This document shows positions 28,570-37,731 of a stretch of 38,755 nucleotides of DNA, piece after piece. This DNA comes from a virus, in the IMG/VR virus record IMGVR_UViG_3300020215_000096, positions 1 to 38,755 of that record; one strand, 5' to 3'. Position numbers and translations under genes: made by a program. Position 1 is the first letter of the stretch. Every line of letters begins with the position of its first letter. The notes beneath the pieces are model-generated. The model made no database searches and had not been told where the DNA came from. It worked only from the letters and a program-made list of their open reading frames with translations.

Positions 28570-29358
28570 CTACTGGAAGTAGGCCCGTGCCGCGGCCTCG
28601 TCCGGCTCATAGCCCCTCGCAACACGGGCTTGGATGATGGCTTGCTGCGCCTCCGGCGGCAGGGAGTGGAATCGGGCCTTCTCTTGGCGAGACGCCGGTC
28701 GGCGCTGTTTCGGCTGGCCAGGAGACGCCGACGCGGCGTCGCCGGGCCTCGACGGGAGCTCGCCAAGCCTTCGGAGCTCCGCAGCCGCAGCCGCAGCCGC
28801 AGCCTGGCCTTCGTCCGTCCATGCGTCGAGGCCGTCACGAAACGTGAGCCACAGTTCCTTCGTTCTGCGCCGCTCGGGCGGCTCGGCGGGCCGCGACGGA
28901 CGACGAGCGATCGGTTTGACTTTGAGCTGCTGCAACTCGCGCATCCGTTTCGCAGCCGCGAGATCATCCCAGCCCTCCGGCCGCACCCCTCGCTGGAGAT
29001 CCGAGAGCTCGTAGCCGAGCTCGGTCATCCGGTCCTCCTCGGCGCGGATGCGCGGGACCTGGAGCGTCGCGCCCGCGTAGACGCCGGCGACCTTGAGCGC
29101 GTTCTTCCGGTTCTCCTCGGACTGCGTCCTCTTCAGGTCGCGGTCCTCCCGCGCCTGGTCGGCCGCCGACGTGATCTTGTCGCGGTCGTTCTGGAGTCTC
29201 CCCCGGTAGTACGACTCCTTGTTCTTGAGGGCCCGCTGCTGGAGATCGTACGCTTGGCGAGCCGCGGCCTCCCTCCGCGCCCGCTCCATGGCATCGCCAT
29301 AGCCGGCGAGAGCGCCGGAGCCGATCGTGCCGATCCCGTAGAGCAGTTCCTTCAGCAC
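28570..29358 (-). CDS. Helical internal virion-like protein (262 aa)
   Basis: GTG 29358-29356 has GAGGAGG upstream. After a short Gly-rich start (KELLYGIGTIGSGALAGYGD) the protein is one long charged helix region (about 25-140, MERARREAAARQAYDLQQRA). The C-terminal half is basic and Pro/Ala-rich, including a run of eight Ala encoded by GCAGCC repeats (28781-28804). A possible DNA-associated internal core protein, between two larger internal proteins. No domain is recognised. Confidence 0.65.
   Translation of the reverse strand: MLKELLYGIGTIGSGALAGYGDAMERARREAAARQAYDLQQRALKNKESYYRGRLQNDRDKITSAADQAREDRDLKRTQSEENRKNALKVAGVYAGATLQVPRIRAEEDRMTELGYELSDLQRGVRPEGWDDLAAAKRMRELQQLKVKPIARRPSRPAEPPERRRTKELWLTFRDGLDAWTDEGQAAAAAAAAELRRLGELPSRPGDAASASPGQPKQRRPASRQEKARFHSLPPEAQQAIIQARVARGYEPDEAAARAYFQ
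28781..28804 (-). repeat. Four tandem GCAGCC units (poly-alanine)
   Basis: GCAGCC occurs four times in a row on the plus strand. On the coding (minus) strand it gives an alanine run in the 262-aa internal protein. Slippage at such short repeats can change the length of the run. Confidence 0.8.
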
Positions 29359-29386
29359 ATCGCCTCCTCAGATCACCAGCTGTGCC

Positions 29387-30946
29387 TCACCAGTCGTGGA
29401 GATAGCTCGCCGGATACGGGCGGCTCCCGGCTGCTGCGCCCCCGGCCCCTCCTGCGAACAAGAACGGGACCGCGCGCTGTGCCGCACCAGAGAACGCACC
29501 CACGACATCCTTGAAGGTGATCTCGTCCGCCGCGTCCGCCTGCATTCGGGCGAGACGCTCCTGGAACATGTGCGCCATCTTCTGCGCCTCGAGCGACGCT
29601 GCGAGGTCCCGCTCCCTCTCGTAGCCCTGAGAGAAGAACGCCGCCTTCATCCGGAGCGCTGCCGCTTTCTGCTGCCACGCCACCATCTGTGCCTCGAGGT
29701 TCTGCGCCTCCATCTGGTACTGAAGCTGTGCCGCCTGCGCCTCGGACTCGAGCGATCCGGTCAAGAATGTGTCCCCGACGGCTCCCGCGATGGCCTCCGG
29801 CGACGCACCCTGGTTCGCGAGCATCGCCTGCTGGAACGCGCCGGCGCGCTGCTGCTTGTGCGCCATCCGGGCCCGCTGCGTGTTGATGCGCTGGTCCATC
29901 GTCTCCTGCGACATCTGCGGGACGTTCCTGTCCATGGCGGCGATGTGCTCGTCGATCTGTCGAAGCGCCTCCTGTCGGTCGGCCTCCGTCATCGCTTTGA
30001 TGCGGCGGTAGATCTCCTCGGCGGACTCCTGCTGCGGCGCAGGCTCTTCGCCGCCGCCTTGGATCGCCTTCTGGATCTTGTCGCCAGCCCACCCCCCAGC
30101 CGCTGCGATCGGTCCGCCGATGGGCCCGCCGCCCGCGATCCAGCCGATAATGCCTCCGGGCGAGATCGAGATCGCCTGCGACTGCTCTCCGGTCGGCGGA
30201 GGTGCTTCGAACGGAGTCGGCGGAGGCGGTTCCTCGGCCGGGGGCATCGGCGGCAGCTGGCGGTTCGAGACGATCTCCGCCTCCGGAAGATCCGCGGCGT
30301 CGGCCTCGCCAGCGCTATCCTCGCCGCCTCCGGAGGCGCCGGAGAAAGGGCGGAAGCGCAGCGCCTCCGCCCGCGCGCGCGCCAGCTTCCCCGAGTAGGT
30401 GTCGTCGGCACCGAGTTCTCGTCGCGACTCGCCGTATTCGATGCCGGCCGGGTACCGGCCTAATGTCTCGGTCTGCGTCCCTGAACTGAAGACGGGCTCC
30501 GGCCCGACGGATGAGAAGAGATTCGCCGGCACCGGCTGCGCGTAGTTGACGGTGGTGTTGAGCGGCGTTTCGCGCCAGCCGGGGCGGTTCGACCAGACGC
30601 TGTAGCGCGTCTCCGCACTCTGTGGAGACAAGCCGAACCGGTCGCCTTCGCCGCGCGTCGAGATCGCGTCGCGGCTCGACGTCTGGTTGCCGCTCGACAG
30701 CAAGCCCTCCGGACGCGGGGCCTGCGTCGGGGCGATAGCCCCGAACCGCGTCCCGGTCGGCGTCGTGTCTGTGCTCGGCGGCTGGATGCGCTGCGGGCCG
30801 GCGGGGGAGAACGAGTCGCCGCCAGAGAGGCGGCTCCGCACGCCCTGCTCGGCGCCGGCGCTCATATACGGCGTCATCGGCCGGTTCGCCTTCGCCGCCT
30901 GGAGGCCCCGCATCGTCGTCGGTGCCCTGGGCTTGAACATCGCCAT
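29387..30946 (-). CDS. Internal virion protein-like (519 aa)
   Basis: ATG 30946-30944 follows an excellent SD (GGAGGAGA). The first 240 residues are low complexity (Pro, Ser, Thr, Gly), probably unstructured. A Gly-rich hydrophobic piece (IIGWIAGGGPIGGPIAAAGG, about 265-290) could insert into membranes. A long Gln/Glu/Ala-rich helical part (about 310-480, EALRQIDEHIAAMDRNVPQM, LQYQMEAQNLEAQMVAWQQK) follows. The C-terminus is Gly/Ala-rich. The mix of disorder, amphipathic and coiled regions resembles podovirus ejection proteins. It has no enzyme motif. Confidence 0.65.
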   Translation of the reverse strand: MAMFKPRAPTTMRGLQAAKANRPMTPYMSAGAEQGVRSRLSGGDSFSPAGPQRIQPPSTDTTPTGTRFGAIAPTQAPRPEGLLSSGNQTSSRDAISTRGEGDRFGLSPQSAETRYSVWSNRPGWRETPLNTTVNYAQPVPANLFSSVGPEPVFSSGTQTETLGRYPAGIEYGESRRELGADDTYSGKLARARAEALRFRPFSGASGGGEDSAGEADAADLPEAEIVSNRQLPPMPPAEEPPPPTPFEAPPPTGEQSQAISISPGGIIGWIAGGGPIGGPIAAAGGWAGDKIQKAIQGGGEEPAPQQESAEEIYRRIKAMTEADRQEALRQIDEHIAAMDRNVPQMSQETMDQRINTQRARMAHKQQRAGAFQQAMLANQGASPEAIAGAVGDTFLTGSLESEAQAAQLQYQMEAQNLEAQMVAWQQKAAALRMKAAFFSQGYERERDLAASLEAQKMAHMFQERLARMQADAADEITFKDVVGAFSGAAQRAVPFLFAGGAGGAAAGSRPYPASYLHDW

Positions 30947-30963
30947 CTACTTCTCCTCCGGCG

Positions 30964-31548
30964 TCACGACGAAAGCTCCGACTTGAAGACGAACGTGACG
31001 TACACCCCGCGCGCCTTCCCGTCCTCGGTGGGGTCGTCGGCTGCGCACGCTGCGTCGATCTTGATCTGGTCGCCGTTTGCGAGGGCGAACAGGGGCGCCG
31101 CCAGCGGGTTGTCGTTCGCAGCCTTGTACGTCGTGTCGTCGGCCTTGAGATCCACCGTCCAGATCAGCGTGGTGTTGACGTAGAACGAAAGCCGCGGGTA
31201 CGAGGCCCCTCCGGTGCCGGCTGTCAGCGCGAGAACGTAGACTTCGATCTCGCAGAGGTACGCCTCCTGGCCGGACTTCGCCGTGTGGTAGCGCTTGAAG
31301 ATCGTCGTCGGCGACACCGGGAAGATGACCTCTGCCGACGCAACGAGAGTGCTGCTGCCCCCCTGCGGAGGGACGATGACGATCGTCTCCTCGCTTCGAG
31401 AGAAGCGGTCGGAGAGCATCTTCGCCGTGATGCCAGTGCTCGGGGCCTTCTGGTCGATCGCCGCAGCGAGGTCGCTGTTGTTGGTGTTGTGCTGCGATGC
31501 GGCGATCGTGCCGCCGGCGGAGAAGCTGTGCGTTACGGTCGTGCCCAT
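30964..31548 (-). CDS. Virion protein, tail-fibre-like (194 aa)
   Basis: ATG 31548-31546 follows the previous stop by 12 bases. After an Asn/Ser-rich start (TVTHSFSAGGTIAASQHNTN) comes a beta-rich globular part (VIVPPQGGSSTLVASAEVIF, YLCEIEVYVLALTAGTGGAS, LSFYVNTTLIWTVDL). This is like a small jelly-roll structural domain of tail or head-fibre proteins. The role is inferred from neighbours in the late operon. Confidence 0.6.
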   Translation of the reverse strand: MGTTVTHSFSAGGTIAASQHNTNNSDLAAAIDQKAPSTGITAKMLSDRFSRSEETIVIVPPQGGSSTLVASAEVIFPVSPTTIFKRYHTAKSGQEAYLCEIEVYVLALTAGTGGASYPRLSFYVNTTLIWTVDLKADDTTYKAANDNPLAAPLFALANGDQIKIDAACAADDPTEDGKARGVYVTFVFKSELSS

Positions 31549-31560
31549 CGTCGTCCCTGC

Positions 31561-32604
31561 TCAGTCGTAATCGAGATGTCCCCCTCTTCTTACCCCGGTC
31601 GCGCTTCGGAGCGCGAAAACCGGCGAGTGAGCCATCCCGACGACGTGGAGCAGGTCCGGGAAGTCGCCCATCGCTGTCCCGAGGGGTCGGGTCTTGTATC
31701 CGCAACGCAGGAGCTCGGCGCGCGAGTCGTCGACAACAACTCCGCCGCCGGCACCCTGGAGCACGCCCCCGTGGAAGACGACGTACCCGTCCGCCGCGCT
31801 CGAGTAGGTGACGATGTCGTGGTAGCCCGTCGTCAGCGTCGCGCTCGCTGATACCGGGGTCGGCGTCCCTGTCCGCGTCAGCGTTGCCTTCGTAACAAAG
31901 AGCGAGTCCCGGAGGAGCAGTGTCGCCGTGTGCGCCGGGTTCCGGCTCCCGAGCTGAGCGAGCACCGTCACCGTGCGGTTCGACGGCACGTAGAAGTAAG
32001 CGCGTCGATGAGGCGTCGTCCCCGGGATCGGGTCGTTCGACGCGTAGAACTCGATGTCGCTCTCCGTCGTCGTCGTCGCGGAGACGGAGAGCGTCGAGGG
32101 GCAGAGCCACTCCACGCTCGCGGCGCTGTTCTGGTAGCCGACCGCGTAGATGTGCCGGCGGGGGTCGAGGACAACCTCCCGCTCGAGCTCGATCTTCACC
32201 TTGCCCTCGGCGTCCGGGTCAAACACGAGGCCCGTGCTCGCGCCCGTCAGGGCTGTCACCTTCCGCCACGGGTACGCCTTCACGCTCTCGATGAGGCTGT
32301 CGCGGCTTACGAGGGCCCGCGGCTGCTCCATGCGGTAGAGGGCGAGGGCGACGGTCCCGCCGTTCCCGAGGTGCCCGGAGATGTGGCGGAGCCGCAGCAG
32401 GCCCGGGAGCTCGATCGGCGCTAACCAGACGCCGAAGGCCTCTGCCGAGACGTGCGTCGCCGTCGCGACGGCGCCGACCGGCGGCGCGGTCCACGCCTCG
32501 TGGATCTCGAGGACCGCAGGCTCGGCCATACGCGCCTGGAGGTTCTCGACGTCGCGCTGAAGTCGACGAACGGTTTCCTCGAGAGGGAAGGAGAGGCCCG
32601 ACAT
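31561..32604 (-). CDS. Beta-rich virion/tail protein (347 aa)
   Basis: ATG 32604-32602 follows the preceding stop immediately. An N-terminal coiled coil (LEETVRRLQRDVENLQARMA) is followed by long beta-rich sequences (VSAEAFGVWLAPIELPGLLR, RHIYAVGYQNSAASVEWLCP, TVTVLAQLGSRNPAHTATLL). Coiled coil plus beta sandwich suggests a trimeric fibre or spike component attached to the tail. No catalytic motif is visible. It lies directly after the 906-aa tail protein gene. Confidence 0.65.
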   Translation of the reverse strand: MSGLSFPLEETVRRLQRDVENLQARMAEPAVLEIHEAWTAPPVGAVATATHVSAEAFGVWLAPIELPGLLRLRHISGHLGNGGTVALALYRMEQPRALVSRDSLIESVKAYPWRKVTALTGASTGLVFDPDAEGKVKIELEREVVLDPRRHIYAVGYQNSAASVEWLCPSTLSVSATTTTESDIEFYASNDPIPGTTPHRRAYFYVPSNRTVTVLAQLGSRNPAHTATLLLRDSLFVTKATLTRTGTPTPVSASATLTTGYHDIVTYSSAADGYVVFHGGVLQGAGGGVVVDDSRAELLRCGYKTRPLGTAMGDFPDLLHVVGMAHSPVFALRSATGVRRGGHLDYD

Positions 32605-35325
32605 CTACCGGCCCCGATGCCCGCTCTTGCGGCACTGGAGCGTCGCCCCGTAGTACCGCCAGCGGGACGAACCGCGGAGCTCGATCTGGATCTCGTGTCC
32701 CCGTGTCCCGTTCGCGAAGTTGATTGGCACCTTGTCGTCGCGCTCTTCGGCGTACGTCGCGGTCCCGAACACGCCCGTCCCGTACACCGCCGCTCCGTCG
32801 TCGAGGGTGATGTCCGCGTTCAGCGCTGTGCTCTCGCTGCCGTCGAGGTACGCGCGCACCGTCATCGTCTCTGTGGCGCCAAGCTCAGCGGCCTCGAGGA
32901 CAAGGCGCGAGAACGACGCGTCGAAGCTCTTGTATGGGCGGAACGGCCGCGAGCGAGCGTAGCCGGTGATCGTCTTCCCGTCGTCGTCCGGGAAGTCGCC
33001 CATCGTCATTACGTGCCCGTCCTCGGTGCCGACGAGGAGCAGCTCGCTGCCGTCTGGCAGGCGCTGCGTCGCAAGCGACGACACGCCGAACGGCGCCGTC
33101 CACACCCAGTACGTCTTCCGCTGGTAGTCGATGACGAGCATGTGCCCGTTCGACGTGCCGCTCCCCTTCATGCAGAGGCCGAGGATGTACAGGTTCTGTG
33201 TGAGGAGGGTGGTGGCGCAGGAGTCCTTGAGGCGCCGCGTGTTGACGTCGCCGATGCGCCGCCAGTCGTCGAGGATGTACACAGGCTCGCCGCCGCTCCA
33301 CAGGACGACGCCGTCTCCCGCCGGCCCGATCAGCGCCTCGCGGCCCGCGAAGGGGATAGCGCACGTCGCGTGGTGCGAGATGAACCCGGTGCCCCGATAC
33401 ACCGGCTGCCAGTTCATCTGATTCAGCGAGAACGCGGCGTAGCTGCCCTCGTAGAGGGCTGACGGGGTGAAGGCGATCAGCCGGCCAGCAAACGAGATCA
33501 AGCCGCTAATCTCGTCGTTCGAGACGTCGCGCAACGTCGCCCGGTTGCGGAGCGGCCAGATCGCTCCGCCTGTTGTCGGCGCGCTCCAGGCGACATCCTG
33601 CCCGCGCGAGCGCAGGTTAGCGATGAAGATGGACCCCGCGTGGTCGACCAAGAACTTGCCGATCGGCGGGAACTTGAGCAGCCGCGCCGCCGGGTGCGCG
33701 TTCGGGTCGTGCATGTTCGAGCCGTCGTCGGTGAACTTCCCCTCGAGCTCGATCGCGATCCGGCTCGTCGTGTCCGCCTCGAAGATGCGAAGCCGGCGCC
33801 CGTCGTACGCAAGGATCGGCGAGCGTCCGTTCGCGAGGAATAGGACGCCGGTCCCGGGCTCGTACGCGTGCGACCACTTCTCGCCGGCCTCGACCGCCCA
33901 CGGCACGGGCCGCCCGACCTCAAAGAGGTACGGTCCGTCGCTCGGTGCCGCCGCGGCGTACGTGTTTGTGTCGAGCGTAATACCGTCGGCGTCGTTGCTC
34001 TTGACGTCGTAGCACTCCGTCGCCTGCCCGAGCAGCTTCACCTGCGCTGGCGGCGGCCGGAGCTTGAAGCGTGTGCTCGCGACGGGCGCCGCAGTGAAGC
34101 CGGAGTGGTACAAGCTCCACGTCGCTCCGTTGTCTGTGTGCTTGTAGACCTCGGCAACCTCGTTCGCGGCCGGGCCGCCGCCGCCGCCGGTCGTAACGAT
34201 GAGCCGGTAGCCCTCGAAGCGGTTGCTCTCGAGGGTCATGCGCGTCGGCTCCGTGATGTTGAGGACCGAGGCCGTCGAACTGCCGGAGTCGCTCAGGCTC
34301 GTCAGCACACCGTCGCCGGCCCACATGTCCGTCCGCCAGTCGTAGTCGACAGCAACGCCGTTCACGAGGATCTGTTCGAGCGTCTTCTTGAGCACGTTCG
34401 CCGTGCCCCAGGTCGCGGCGGCAGGCTGGCCTGCCGAGTTCGACCAAGACGCCGGCGCGGCGGTGCTCTCCTGCGTCGTCGGCTGCGTGATCTGGCCGTA
34501 GTTCGCGCCGCCCTCGTCGCCAACGACAAACAGCCGCTCCGTCTGCGCGCCCTCGTCTCGCCGAATGCCGAGCTGCGCCCCGAGCTCGCTCCCTCGCGGC
34601 GGGTCCCGGTCGCTCCCGATAACGAGCGCGGACTGGCTAGCCTTGAACCGTACCGGCACGATGCCGTTGACGGGGGAGAGGATGACGGCCTTGGCCCCCG
34701 GCTGCGTGTGCGTCGGGATGACGACGTTGGCGTTGTCCCAGCGAATGGCCGACCCGGAGGACTGGAGAACTAGAGCGATCCGGATCCAGTACCGGCTGAA
34801 GCCATTGTACGTCTGGAGGGCCCAGGATGTGAGTTGCGACCGATGCCAGGAGATGCGGCCGTCGCGCGAGAGCGGTTGGTGGTACGTGGCGCCAACGAGA
34901 ACCGTCGAGTCGTGCGCGATCTGAAACGTCGTCCAGCCGAGGCCGTTGCTGTACGACGCAGCGAGACCGATGTTCGCGAGCGGGACGATCGTGTTCGAGA
35001 TCCGTCTCCAGTCGATTCCGTCGAACTTCTCCTCCGCCCCGATGAGGATCGCTTGGGCCGATGACCCGACCGGGATCGTCCGGGCGGTCCGCGTTGTGTA
35101 CGAAGCACCGCCGGCATCTTCGAGAAGGAAGGTCGTAGCGGCGGCCGGGAGTACGTGCGGGGCTGCGGTTGCGATCGTCTTGAAGCCGTCCCGCCGCCGA
35201 AGCTCGTCCTCGGTCGCGATGACGTCGAGCGCCTCTGCGAGCTCGCCGTCCTTCGACTGCGCCTCGAAGCGGTTGAGCCCCCCGAGCAGCGCCGGGATCT
35301 CGAAGCTGTCGTTGACCTTCGGCAT
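32605..35325 (-). CDS. Large beta-propeller-like tail protein (906 aa)
   Basis: ATG 35325-35323 follows the previous stop by 12 bases. The N-terminus (IPALLGGLNRFEAQSKDGEL, then LRRRDGFKTIATAAPHVLPA) resembles the 'GG......L.DGE...A.N....G.LRKR.GF' opening of podovirus tail-nozzle/stabilisation proteins. Repeated blade-like segments follow (YLFEVGRPVPWAVEAG, GPAGDGVVLWSGGEPVYI, MLVIDYQRKTYWVWTAPFGV). It ends IQIELRGSSRWRYYGATLQC, as in such proteins. I infer a ring below the connector that helps hold and guide the DNA. It is the second largest gene in the window. Confidence 0.7.
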   Translation of the reverse strand: MPKVNDSFEIPALLGGLNRFEAQSKDGELAEALDVIATEDELRRRDGFKTIATAAPHVLPAAATTFLLEDAGGASYTTRTARTIPVGSSAQAILIGAEEKFDGIDWRRISNTIVPLANIGLAASYSNGLGWTTFQIAHDSTVLVGATYHQPLSRDGRISWHRSQLTSWALQTYNGFSRYWIRIALVLQSSGSAIRWDNANVVIPTHTQPGAKAVILSPVNGIVPVRFKASQSALVIGSDRDPPRGSELGAQLGIRRDEGAQTERLFVVGDEGGANYGQITQPTTQESTAAPASWSNSAGQPAAATWGTANVLKKTLEQILVNGVAVDYDWRTDMWAGDGVLTSLSDSGSSTASVLNITEPTRMTLESNRFEGYRLIVTTGGGGGPAANEVAEVYKHTDNGATWSLYHSGFTAAPVASTRFKLRPPPAQVKLLGQATECYDVKSNDADGITLDTNTYAAAAPSDGPYLFEVGRPVPWAVEAGEKWSHAYEPGTGVLFLANGRSPILAYDGRRLRIFEADTTSRIAIELEGKFTDDGSNMHDPNAHPAARLLKFPPIGKFLVDHAGSIFIANLRSRGQDVAWSAPTTGGAIWPLRNRATLRDVSNDEISGLISFAGRLIAFTPSALYEGSYAAFSLNQMNWQPVYRGTGFISHHATCAIPFAGREALIGPAGDGVVLWSGGEPVYILDDWRRIGDVNTRRLKDSCATTLLTQNLYILGLCMKGSGTSNGHMLVIDYQRKTYWVWTAPFGVSSLATQRLPDGSELLLVGTEDGHVMTMGDFPDDDGKTITGYARSRPFRPYKSFDASFSRLVLEAAELGATETMTVRAYLDGSESTALNADITLDDGAAVYGTGVFGTATYAEERDDKVPINFANGTRGHEIQIELRGSSRWRYYGATLQCRKSGHRGR

Positions 35326-35337
35326 CGCACGGCGGGC

Positions 35338-35898
35338 CTACTGCTTTTCGGCCGCGACCTCCCGCGCCGCTTGCTTCGCGTTGATCCGCGCTTCCCGCTC
35401 GGCGAGCTCCGCCGCCTTCCGCTCGTTCGCGACCCGCACTCGCTCGGCCTCGCGGAGAGCCTTCTGCGCGTCCCGGTGCATCTTCGCGATGTCGGCCTCG
35501 GTCTCCGCGCGCTTTTCCTCGTACGTGCGGAGGACGCAGATCTCGGCGCCGTCAGGACCAACAGGGCGGTGCGTCTTCCCGTTGTTCTTCCCGTCGAGGG
35601 CCCACTGCGCGACCGGCGCAGCCACATCGAGGAAATTCTCCTTGTTGCCCTCGCGGATGCGCTTCCACTGGATGCGGCCTTCGCGCGACTTCAAGCCTCG
35701 CTCCTTGTTGACGTGGACCTCGAACTTCTTCGTGCGCTCGTACACGCCGTTCGCGGGCTGCACGACAAAGCTGTTCCCGCCGTAGTCGAACTCGACGGGA
35801 GCGCCCGGGGCGTTGTTCTCGAGCACATCCGCGCCTGGGCTCGGGTCTTCGTTGTAGAGCCGGACCCTGAAATCGTGCTTCTGGTTCTTCTTCTTCAC
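35338..35898 (-). CDS. Virion-associated protein with C-terminal coiled coil (186 aa)
   Basis: GTG 35898-35896 follows the preceding TAA by three bases. The first 125 residues are beta-like (DFRVRLYNEDPSPGADVLEN, SFVVQPANGVYERTKKFEVH). The C-terminus is a long, very charged helix (about 128-186, EEKRAETEADIAKMHRDAQK, ALREAERVRVANERKAAELA). No known family. It is between the connector-like protein and the large tail protein, suggesting a head-tail junction or scaffold-like part. Confidence 0.65.
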   Translation of the reverse strand: MKKKNQKHDFRVRLYNEDPSPGADVLENNAPGAPVEFDYGGNSFVVQPANGVYERTKKFEVHVNKERGLKSREGRIQWKRIREGNKENFLDVAAPVAQWALDGKNNGKTHRPVGPDGAEICVLRTYEEKRAETEADIAKMHRDAQKALREAERVRVANERKAAELAEREARINAKQAAREVAAEKQ

Positions 35899-35901
35899 GT
35901 C

Positions 35902-36603
35902 TTACGACCTTCCTCTGCGCCTTCTCGGGAGCCAATGCGTACCGCGGTGCTGCCGCTGCCCCCACTTCGTGAATTCTGCGAGCGCCTGTTCGTAGCGCCG
36001 CTCCTGCTGCGCCGTGAACTCGTCCTCGATCGACGCGAGCGCACGCGCGGCGTGCAGCGCGACGAGCTCCGACCAGTCCGGCGAGAGCAGAGGCGACGTG
36101 TCCGCGTCGTCACCAGCGACGAACGGCGCAGCGATATGCCAGACACGCAGCGAGCGAGAGGCGCTCGGCACCGGGCGGATGGCGATGCTCCTCGATGTCG
36201 CCGTCGCGAGCAGCGAGTACACCTGCTGCGGGAGCGAGGGCCAAAGCCCGCCGGAGTAGCGGTGCCGCTCGAGCTGTGTCGGCTCGACGTACGGGATCTC
36301 GAGCGGGACATCGGTGTTGTCGATGTCGAACACCTGGAAGATCGGCTGAACCAAGAGGTCGCCGGTCAGGGCCGTCGAGTCCGCTGCCGCCGTGTACGTG
36401 ACCGTCGTCGCGACGAGCGCGTACGCAGGCTGCACACCGGACATCATGCGCTGGAAGAAGCAGAGCGCATCGTTCAGCGCCTGGTTGATCTCGGTGTTCG
36501 AGAACTTCTGTTGCGCCGTCGAGGTCGACTTGTCGCCGAGTTCAAGCCGAGCGCGCGTGCGGAGCGTCGAGAGCGCCTCCGCCGCCTTCCGCGTAACCGC
36601 CAC
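35902..36603 (-). CDS. Head-tail connector/adaptor-like protein (233 aa)
   Basis: GTG 36603-36601 starts right after the small membrane gene. The helical N-terminus (LSTLRTRARLELGDKSTSTA, QKFSNTEINQALNDALCFFQ) matches the usual opening of podovirus/siphovirus adaptor proteins: 'L...R..L.D......+.sD.ei...lN.A'. Later strands (VPLEIPYVEPTQLERHRYSG, SIAIRPVPSASRSLRVWHIA) also fit a T7 gp11-like or DUF6682-like adaptor that forms a ring under the portal. The portal gene itself must lie beyond the right edge. Confidence 0.65.
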   Translation of the reverse strand: MAVTRKAAEALSTLRTRARLELGDKSTSTAQQKFSNTEINQALNDALCFFQRMMSGVQPAYALVATTVTYTAAADSTALTGDLLVQPIFQVFDIDNTDVPLEIPYVEPTQLERHRYSGGLWPSLPQQVYSLLATATSRSIAIRPVPSASRSLRVWHIAAPFVAGDDADTSPLLSPDWSELVALHAARALASIEDEFTAQQERRYEQALAEFTKWGQRQHRGTHWLPRRRRGRS

Positions 36604-36606
36604 GGC

Positions 36607-36714
36607 TCACATTCCCCAGCCGGGGCCGGTCAGAGCGATCACGGCCAGGACGACAGCGGCGGCAAGCAGACGCAGGGACACGTCCACCGCGATACCCATG
36701 CGCCCGCGCTTCAC
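36607..36714 (-). CDS. Tiny membrane protein between structural genes (35 aa)
   Basis: GTG 36714-36712 overlaps the preceding TGA (GTGA), and the frame ends in TGA four bases before the connector gene. The peptide has a basic start (KRGRMGIAVD) and one membrane helix (SLRLLAAAVVLAVIALTG), ending PGWGM. The precise spacing on both sides and the topology argue for a real gene. It may be a small membrane peptide or a virion component. The function is unknown. Confidence 0.55.
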   Translation of the reverse strand: MKRGRMGIAVDVSLRLLAAAVVLAVIALTGPGWGM

Positions 36715-37721
36715 ATGACCCTCGGAGGCTTCTGCGGCCTGTTCGCGATCACCGCGCGCCCGGCCTCGAGCAACTTCCGCTGCCGCTCACGCTCCTGCTC
36801 ACGCGACAGGTCGGCGACGAGCGCGGCGTGCTTCGACATGACCTCGTCGGTGGCGCGCTGCTCTCGTTCAGCCTCGGTGCGCTCATCCATCCGCTTCCGG
36901 ATAACCGTGTAGCCGTTCCGCTGCTCGCGCACGTAGCGGTCACTGCGGCTCTGCGGATCGCGGGAGAGCGCAACGAACGGCACGCTGTATTGCTTGCTGC
37001 CGCCGTTCGCCGCTGTGTTGATCGCGAGGTAGTAGTAGTCGAGCGACTCGAAGTCCTGATCGGCGAGGCGCTTCTCCGCTGCGAGCGCGCGCAGGTCGTC
37101 TTGTAGGTCGTGCCTCGCGACGAGTTCATCGACGGAGAACCGCCAGCGGTCGCCGTAGTAGACGATCGTCTCGAAGTCCTGCCGCGTGAAGAGCTTGAAG
37201 TCGCCGAGGACGCCGCGGAGATGCTCGTACCGCTTCCCCTCGGCGGCGAGGTCGGCTGGCAGCTTGTCGTCCTCCGCCGGCTCCATCGCGATCGAGAAGC
37301 ACTGGTAGCGGCCCTCGCCCTGCGACGGGTCCCGCACGCGCTGGAACGCCGCCCAGCGCTGGAAGCCGGGGTGCCATGCGAGCTTGTATTCGGGCGGCTT
37401 CCCGATCACGTCGGCGAAGGCCGCCTGCATCTGCGGCGGCGGCTTCGGGTCACAGACGAGCTTGTCTGGATCGAAGAAGCCGAACAGTTCCTCGAAGAGC
37501 TCCTTCCGCAGCGCGCGGTGCAGACCCCGGTTCTGCCGCCGCACGCCGTGCGGCGCGACGGCGATCAGCGGTCTCCCGTCCGGCCCGATCTCGAACGGGC
37601 CACAGAGGGGAGGGAGGTCGCGGGCGTAGGATTCGAGATCCCGCTCGGCGATCGAGGGCTGGCGGTGCGAGGCTTTCAGGAGGTCACCCCGTGTATCCGG
37701 CGAGGGAGTTGGGAGGCGCAC
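36711..37721 (-). CDS. Late structural-region protein (336 aa), unknown
   Basis: GTG 37721-37719 starts the frame, ten bases after the preceding stop. The SD is weak and downstream starts are possible. The protein is globular (FEELFGFFDPDKLVCDPKPP, LAWHPGFQRWAAFQRVRDPS, FKLFTRQDFETIVYYGDRWR, FESLDYYYLAINTAANGGSK). It ends in a long basic-acidic coiled coil (about 270-325, ERTEAEREQRATDEVMSKHA). No known domain. Position between a head-region protein and the connector suggests a head or assembly protein. Confidence 0.65.
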   Translation of the reverse strand: MRLPTPSPDTRGDLLKASHRQPSIAERDLESYARDLPPLCGPFEIGPDGRPLIAVAPHGVRRQNRGLHRALRKELFEELFGFFDPDKLVCDPKPPPQMQAAFADVIGKPPEYKLAWHPGFQRWAAFQRVRDPSQGEGRYQCFSIAMEPAEDDKLPADLAAEGKRYEHLRGVLGDFKLFTRQDFETIVYYGDRWRFSVDELVARHDLQDDLRALAAEKRLADQDFESLDYYYLAINTAANGGSKQYSVPFVALSRDPQSRSDRYVREQRNGYTVIRKRMDERTEAEREQRATDEVMSKHAALVADLSREQERERQRKLLEAGRAVIANRPQKPPRVM

Positions 37722-37731
37722 GCCCCGCGGC

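Noticed and set aside
35155-36912. 585-codon plus frame opposite connector genes
   Set aside because: Antisense shadow; the minus-strand genes have family-like motifs.
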